Below are positions 56,901 to 64,000 of a DNA stretch of 64,000 nucleotides, piece by piece; position 1 is the stretch's first letter, and every line of letters begins with the position of its first letter. Source of the DNA: Corticium candelabrum. Lineage: Eukaryota > Porifera > Homoscleromorpha > Homosclerophorida > Plakinidae. The notes below the pieces were generated by a model. The model ran no database searches, had not been told where the DNA came from, and saw nothing but the letters and a program-made list of their open reading frames with translations. The stretch spans positions 2,554,068 to 2,618,067 of the forward strand of contig NC_085100.1 of the NCBI RefSeq assembly GCF_963422355.1, written 5' to 3'. The position numbers and the translations under genes are program-made.

Positions 56901-59900
56901 GATGTCGTTGCTCAGACTTTTTATTGGCTGATTTGAGCATAAACGGCACTTGCCAGGTAACTGCATCGCATTTACTAAGTTCGTCACTTGACTGAATATT
57001 ATTTATTATGTCGACTAGTGTGGCTGCACCTGCAATGATGGTAGCGCCAGTGTCATTAGACCAGATGGGCGGTGTGATTGCTCTTGTAAGTGCAACAACT
57101 GTGAAGATTCTACCCTGGGACCGAGCGGATGCAACTGTCCCAATGATATGTAATTTTGTTATGAATTGTAGTTTATATACCCTGTCATAAAGACATCGGT
57201 TATTGTTTTGGTTTAGCTGTCCAACTTGTGCAGAGGGTTTGGAACCAGTTTGGCAAGATTGTGTGTGTAGTTGTCAGTCAAAGCAAGGACGAGGAGGATT
57301 ACCACCCGTTTGTGCTGATGGCTGGAAGGGACCATTTTGCGATGTACCAGACTGTAGTCCTTGGCCATGTGAGTATCTCTAATTATCATGAAATTTGTGT
57401 TTTTATTTACTTGTTTTATTAGTTTGCTCTGATAACGGCAATTGTACAATTCCATTTGGAGACAGTGCAGACAGGCACCCGTATTGTGTTTGTGATGAGC
57501 AGTGGATAGGATCTGGATGTCACATAGCCCGCCCTCGACCAGGTGGTGGAGATCCTCATTTACAAACACTAGACGGTATGAATGTGAACAACCCTACATG
57601 TTCTAGTTTCTAATATTTAATGTATTGTAGGTATTAGTTACGACTTCTTTGATATTGGAGAGTTTTGGTATTGCAAGAGCAAACGTAACGACTTTGGCAT
57701 GTCGACACGATTCTTTAAGTATCAACGCGCCTCTCTCATCGGAGCTGTAGCTGTGAAAGCAGGTTTTAGTGTAGTCACTATTACAACTCCTACTCAAGCA
57801 AGTTCTACTGATCTACCATTTCTTAGGTTAAGTTGAGTAATGTTAGTAGTTGCGGATACAGGTTATTAAATGTTCTTGTTTAATTTTTGTAGAATCAATG
57901 GCGTCTTGGTTGTTTTGACTAATGGCTTGATGTTGGATTTGGATAATGAGCAAGTGCACGTTGAAGCCGTTCTGTTCAGTAATGGTAGCATGGAAAGCAG
58001 CAATGACAATAGTGGCAGTAGTGTAGCTCTGATTGCGTTTCAGTATGCCAGTGGTGTCTCTGTGACTATCGATGTGCGTTACAGTCCTGGCATGCAGCGT
58101 CAATTCATCAACATACTATTCTCACCGACTGCCTCGTTCAAACGCTCAACTGAAGGTTTGTGCGGATATATGGACGGAGATATGAGCAATGATCTGGTGG
58201 GATCCAATGGACTTTTATACAGCAGAACAAACATACTTGACTTTGCCAAATCATGTTAGTTATTATAAATATGAAAGACTGTGACACATCAAGAATCTAA
58301 CAGACTGGGTTTGTATTTTTAGGGCGAATCGATACAACGTTTAGTGGTTCTGGTTTAAATGGCACGTGGTCATGGAATCACTCCAACTTCTACAAGGATG
58401 ACAAATTGGACATTACGTACACTGATCCCAACTTTGTTCCTGCTTATAATATCAATGACTTGCAATTGGATTCTACTATCATCACGGTTAGAATGTTTTG
58501 TTGAAGGCGAGACTTAATTTTGTTATTGAGTTTTGCTGTGGTATTTCTGCAGATGGCACGATCTGTGTGCTCTCAACTTGGACTGAGTGGAGTGAGGCTT
58601 GACGAGTGCGTTTTCGATGTTGCAGTGACTAATGATACATCACTGGCAGAACAAGAAACATTCCAGATTGGTGAGGAAAGGCTTTCACTGTCAGTTTATA
58701 CCACGACAGTAAGAATGGGTTTGTTTGGCAGGGTGTCCAACTCAATGTTCTGGCAAAGGTCGCTGTGTCAATGATTCTTGTGTGTGTCTGGCCGGATGGT
58801 TTGGAGATGACTGTAGTACAGGTAGTTATGACAAAACAATATAATACATTAAACTGTACAATACTATTTTTGATTTACAATACTGATTGTATTACGTGTA
58901 GGATCATGTGCCAACTGTAGTAGAAATGGTGAGTGTGTGTCTGGCTTCTGTCAATGTCATTTTGGTTGGGACGGACCTCACTGTGATATTCCAGGTATTT
59001 AGCACAAATTGATATATTGATCACCGGTTGTAAGCAGGAATTGTCTACAGCAACTTGCTATGGAGTTGAAAACTGCACGAGTCCTTTACATGGTCTGTGC
59101 AAGGCCAAAGATGTGTGTGAGTGCACACCAGGATTCACAGGGATCACGTGCAACGAGAGAGCTGTGTGTCTTAACGTGAATGAATGTTCTGATCATGGAG
59201 TGTGTGTTGATCATGACAAGTGCAAGTGTGATGTTGGATGGGCAGGAAGCAACTGTAGCGTCTTCTCGTGTGAAGCGAACGGATACTGCAGCGGTAACAG
59301 TACTGTACCTGACTATTGATTTGTTGTTGATACACTAAAATATCTCCGTGTGATATGTGATAGGTCATGGTTCATGTGTTGGTTTTGATGTTTGTCACTG
59401 TGACGTCGGTTGGGGTGGTAGAAGTTGTGCTCTTCCCCTTTGCACTAGTTTAAACGATTGTTCTGGAAACGGAGACTGTACATCTCCTGGAGTTTGTAGT
59501 TGCTATAATGGTTATACACGAGACGACTGTTCTGTTCCTGACCGCTGCCCTCGACTCAATGATTGTTCTTCTAACGGTTTGTGTGTCTCACAGAACGGAG
59601 TGGATGTGTGTAGATGTTTTCCAGGTTATAAAGGACGAAACTGCAGCGAGTCGTCATGCGCAGGCAGAAATGATTGCTCTGGTCACGGCAAGTGTATCGA
59701 AGTGGATCTGTGTCAGTGTGATTATGGATATACGGGAGATGATTGTAGCAGTTATTCGTGCGAACGACATCGATTCTGTTCGGGTCAGTCTACTCTATTA
59801 TTTTGAGCGCGTTTTATACTAAATTCTGGTATATTGTATATTGTGAAGGTCGTGGTCGTTGTGTGTCACTGGACAAATGTACGTGTGACAGCAAGTGGAG

Positions 59901-62900
59901 CAGTGCAGCGTGTGACGTGCCCGACTGTTCTGGAGTTAGAAACTGTACCAGTTTGACTCAGGGAACTTGCATCGGCCCAGATACGTGTTTATGTGCAGTT
60001 CAATATGATGGCAGCGACTGTAGCATTTTGGCTGGGCCAAACATCAACCCACCGGTATTTACAGAGTCTGTTATCGTCGTTACAGTGGCTAGTGATTCTC
60101 TAGTGGGAACTCCCGTCTTAACAAAATCAGCTACAGACAAAGACTCGGGAAAGAACGGTCGTCTTACTTACACAATCATGAGCTCCAACAATGATCATTC
60201 CTACTTCAAAGTTGACCGCAACACGGGACACGTCAAGACAGCCAAGTCGGTCAGTGACCGGCAAGGAACATTACTCGTTTTCACGCTGACTGCAACGGAT
60301 GGCGGGGTACCTTCTCTTGCTTCTTCAGTAAAACTGAAAGCTTCTATCTTTCCACCCAACCAATATTGTCCGACGTTTAGTGAATTTCCTAATACGATTA
60401 TTGTGTCTGAATTGGCTTTGCCTAGTACTTCTGTTGTGAATTTGACAGCAACTGACTTGGACGGTAAGGACACTTCCGACGGCAATGTGACATTTTCACT
60501 CATTGGGAACAAAGATTTCTCAATCGATTCTCAGTCTGGTGAGATAACAACTGAGGGGATGCTGACTGCCGAAGCTTACAGTTTGACTGTCGTTGCTTCT
60601 GATCAAGGAAGTCCACAATGCAACAATAAAGCCATCATTAACGTTCGCGTCCATTCTACTAACACAGCTCCTGTTTGTAATCCTTCAAGTGTGGCTACTT
60701 CATTGCCTCATGATGTTGCTGTGGGTACAATTGTATTCGAACTGCGGGCTTTCGACCCTGACAATGGAAGTGATGGACAACTGAGCTCCTACATTTCCAA
60801 TTTTAGATCAACATTCCTCAATAATGTGTCTCCTTTCAGACTCGTTGAGAGAAATGGTGTGGTCTATGTAGAAGTCACGTCCTCTCTTGCTCAGCCTTCT
60901 GGAAGTAGCTCAGTCTACTATGATGCATTTTTTCAAGTAAACGTACGGGACTCGGGAACACGGCCCAAGTCATGCAGCTACTCTGCAGCCGTCGTCGTCA
61001 CGCAGAGGTTTCAATTTAGACATTTAATGGTATCTTCTGCGCTGCATGAAGATGTGACTAAGGGAACCGTTGTTTTAACGAATCCATCTCTGCAGCTAGT
61101 GACCAACGTCAGTAATGTGAAATATGAATTGTTCGACGCTTATCATCTTCCCATTGACATCAATCCTACAACCGGAATATTAACGGTCTCCAAGCCACTC
61201 AACTACGAAGGAGTTAAAAACTACAACGTGAGCGTTGTTGCTAAGACTGACCAGATACCGGGAGCATATGCTGTCGCTTCTTTATCGATAAACGTTCAAG
61301 ATGTGAACGACAATCCACCTCGATTTTCCTTTTCTCGCTACACTGTCTATGTCCGAGAAGACGCAGCGGGAGGAAGGAGACTTTTATCTCTCACGGCTAC
61401 AGACGTAGACTCCGTTGGAGGTCCTGTTTCATACACTGTCACTTCAAAAACTCAACAGAACGCCAGTAGTGTGTTTGTTGTCAGTCAATCGAATGGAGGT
61501 GTTGATTTGACATTAGCGAGAGGAGAATTGCTGAACTTCCAAACGACTCCGTTTTATGAAATCGTTATTAAAGCTTTTGATAGCGCAGATGCACGTTTGT
61601 TTAGTGAAACGTCAATTCGTGTTGTGGTGGAGGCGGTCGTCTTCTCTCATCCCTTCTTTATGGACCGATTATACCGTGCGGAAATATCAGAAAATTTACC
61701 AAATGGCAATTTGGTACTACACGTGGAAGCTCTCGTTAATGACAAGTCAAGTGGCGCGGTATCATACAGACTGACCGATCAACGGTCATCACCGACAACG
61801 AAACGTGTGGAGGCATTCAACATCACCGACAATGGCCACATTCAAGTATCCGACTCATCTCTGCTCGACTACGAGAACGTGAAAGAAATTCATCTTACCG
61901 TGATTGCATCTCTAGCGGGGACGCGCTTGCGCACAGCCGAAACCGCCGTCATCGTCTCACTCGACGACACCAATGACAATCGTCCACAATTTACGAGTCA
62001 ACAATATACCGGCACGATCTCTATTGACGATCCCGTTGGCACGACCATCATCACTGTATCGGCAACCGATGCAGATTCTGGTATTAACTTATTCTATACT
62101 TTCTACTCACTTTTGTATACTAACATGTTTTACAGGTTCCAATTCTATGGTCACATATGATTTGGTAGTGGGAGACGCCGATCAACCAATAAGTGTGACT
62201 TCATCTGGTTTCGTCATTCTCAGTCGGTCTCTCGATTCCAGCGCATCCGAGCGATACCTGTTGACGGTTGTAGCACATGATGACGGTCAGCCGTCTTTAT
62301 CCAGCACCGCTTCTGTCCAAGTTACCGTCCAGTGTTCCTCCTCCGGTCGGTGCCCGCTGCCATCGCAAAGTTCAGAGTCGGGTAAGGGTGACCCCACGTA
62401 CATTTGAAGTCACACACTGTAGAGCGACGTCGTTTTTGTTGATGATATGATATATTAATATATATTTAGATTCGGCACGTTTTATTGAAGTAGAACACGA
62501 GTGCTAAGGATTGGTTTGAATGTTTCAGGTGTATCGCTTCCGGTTGTCGTTGGAGGGTCCGTCGGTGGTGTTGTAGTGATCACTGCCATTGTGATAATCC
62601 TTGTTCTTGTCGTAAGAGCCCGGAGAACAAAGAAAGGAAGCAGAAATAGCAACGAAACGGCAACTCCGCTAAAGTAATTTCTTATACTGCAAACGTCATG
62701 TAATCAAATTTTTAATGTAAATTTTGTTTTCTAACGAAAGAAGTGCTAGGTCTGTTCGCGAAACGAATGTCATCGAAAATTATGCCAATCCGTTATACCA
62801 AAAGTCACATCAAGATGAAGAAGACGTCGAATATGAGAGTCTGGACGACACTAGGAGGACATCTAGCGCACCGCTAACGCCACCGGTTACGAGCTTTGCT

Positions 62901-63050
62901 GAAAACGAGTACACCGCAGTGAGATATGACTCTCAGCCCGAGTATCTAGAGATGCGTTCTCCAGAGGATGGTATGGAGGATCAGCTGTATGAGGATGTCA
63001 ATACGGCTAGATACGACGCTGTTTATTCTAATGCCGCCACGCGCCTTTGA
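44975..63050 (+). CDS. Giant Bark beetle/Anakonda-like receptor with VWD and cadherin repeats, copy 2
   Basis: Same 31-exon plan as copy 1: 44975-44997, 45218-45261, 45317-46681, 46743-51764, 51947-52900, 52970-53061, 53125-53413, 53625-53806, 53862-54065, 54121-54222, 54278-55546, 55606-55775, 55836-55980, 56053-56160, 56226-56522, 56585-56956, 57019-57149, 57217-57368, 57423-57575, 57631-57826, 57893-58254, 58323-58486, 58553-58670, 58732-58821, 58902-58994, 59051-59293, 59364-59783, 59849-62080, 62136-62381, 62529-62673 and 62741-63050; 5,230 residues. Domain order is identical to copy 1 and every exon is open. Differences: five extra residues (VEEEG) at about 50632-50646 before SRCR3, two extra residues at the end of exon 5, a GC donor after exon 4 (ACAG|gcaagt), and a tail about 20 residues longer, ending [20 protein letters not shown]. 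The CTLD keeps six Cys but has no EPN/QPD or WND, so classical sugar binding is unlikely. Confidence 0.86.
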
Positions 63051-64000
63051 ATGTTTGAGTCGCTGCTTGACTTTTTGATTGTCTTTTTACATGTCAAATT
63101 GCTCTAGAGAGCGTGAACATGGTTATTACTATGTATCCGGAAGTGGAATGCTCACAAACGGAAGTGCGTATGTCTGATAAAAACACATTATTTCAACAGC
63201 AGACTTACGGGAGTACGACTACAGTAGACATCATCTAGTAGTCTCGCGTAGCCAGACCCTCCCCGCTACGCGAGACTAATCCGGGACTTTAATTAATTGA
63301 AATTACCATTGCTATCCCGATGTTGCGTTCACACCGCTAGATAGTACATTGTCTACCTGGTAAACTCAGAGTACTCTGCATGGGTAGACTTGTATTCATG
63401 GAGTCAGTCCTTTTCTCGCTCAAAATACACGAGTCGGACCTCGTGCTGGCAATGTGCTCTCATCTCTCTAGAAAAGATAAGCTTGGGTGCATTTCTTTTA
63501 CCTAAGAATTCAGTCATTATTAATGGGGATGGCAAAATATTTCGAGGCCCGCATTGTTTGCTAGGTGTCCCTGCAAAATATGCCTGCAAAAACTTTTGGC
63601 CCCCCTGTCTGTCGTTTAGCTCTAGATGACCTCTCATACATGTGCATATACATGCAGTGTAGATAGTCTAATAGGTATGTACAATGAAAAGTAGCCTGTT
63701 TCGATTTTAGGGTTCAAGTCCGGCCTATAGCTATATTCAACCCACTGACAAAACAAGTAAAGCAAGAATTGCATGCCGCTTTCAGCAATGCAAGTGTGCA
63801 AATCCTTTAGAAATAAAGCTACTGTTCTTGCATACAATTCTATAGTATACAGATAAAAACCCTCAAAATTATGATCCTCCGCCGGACAGAAGATGACCCA
63901 TGCAAATGCTACCGATCCCTGTAAATCACTGAATTTCAAACCTATCTCCCCCACAGCAAAGTTTCCATCCCCCAGACACTTAGTAATGACCGGCCCCTAA
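63051..64000. other. Region downstream of Bark-like gene 2
   Basis: Apart from the hairpin at 63239-63278, nothing is recognised. Minus-strand frames at 63404-63637 and 63634-63954 are open but have no domain, no clear splice partners and no family resemblance. Confidence 0.4.
63239..63278. mobile_element. Short hairpin MITE related to that at 11484
   Basis: TAGTCTCGCGTAGC and GCTACGCGAGACTA are perfect 14-bp inverted ends around a 12-bp loop (CAGACCCTCCCC). The ends share AGTCTCGCGT with the longer hairpin in NCLN intron 16. Confidence 0.6.

Noticed and set aside
63404-63954. Minus-strand frames of 77 and 106 codons at the right edge
   Set aside because: No homology, no convincing splice sites, ordinary length for chance frames; left unannotated as genes.

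Overview
This is nuclear DNA of an animal, most likely a marine invertebrate. I lean towards a sponge, but that is an inference. Every recognisable gene except one is split by short GT-AG introns (often 55-120 bp). The gene content is metazoan: nicalin, an RIIa-domain ciliary-type protein, and cadherin/SRCR/C-type-lectin receptors. Long (CA)n/(GT)n arrays, TIR mini-elements and broken retroelements fill introns and gaps. No rRNA, tRNA or CRISPR array was seen.

Left third (1-19 kb), compact and gene-dense. A membrane-anchored protein resembling an M28-type peptidase runs off the left edge on the minus strand (131-878). It is divergent from a four-exon RIIAD1-like gene (1007-2946). RIIAD1 converges on intronless EFG1 (3072-3788, minus). 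EFG1 is head-to-head with nicalin, NCLN (3830-11832, 18 exons); only 41 bp separate their start codons. A secreted beta-propeller glycosidase-like gene (12028-14150, minus) and a secreted endonuclease/exonuclease/phosphatase gene (14945-18573, 13 exons) follow. Introns here hold two fragments of a restriction-like-endonuclease LINE inside (CTGT)n microsatellites, a TA-flanked element with a large minisatellite, hairpin MITEs and a fold-back pair.

Right two thirds (19-63 kb), a tandem duplication with a period of about 25.3-25.4 kb. Each unit carries a 31-exon gene for a giant single-pass receptor (19658-37519 and 44975-63050; 5,203 and 5,230 residues as I splice them). The ectodomain order is: signal peptide; three modules of beta-helix, SRCR and further beta-helix ending in an N(W/Y)WGT motif; C-type lectin-like domain; EGF; PSI; a large unrecognised region; Cys-rich/EGF; VWD with a GDPH motif; EGF array; about seven cadherin repeats; one transmembrane helix; Tyr-rich tail. 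The first half matches the Bark beetle/Anakonda family (tricellular septate junction proteins in flies). The VWD-EGF-cadherin half is not part of that family as I know it. Both copies are open throughout, but their tails differ.

The duplicated unit also includes the last exons of the EEP gene, left as a dead fragment at 41935-43848. Between the units (37.5-41.9 kb) lies a broken Ty3/Gypsy retrotransposon with a fold-back element nested in it.

All exon boundaries were read by eye from splice-site consensus plus frame continuity. Total CDS lengths are multiples of three for all complete spliced genes.
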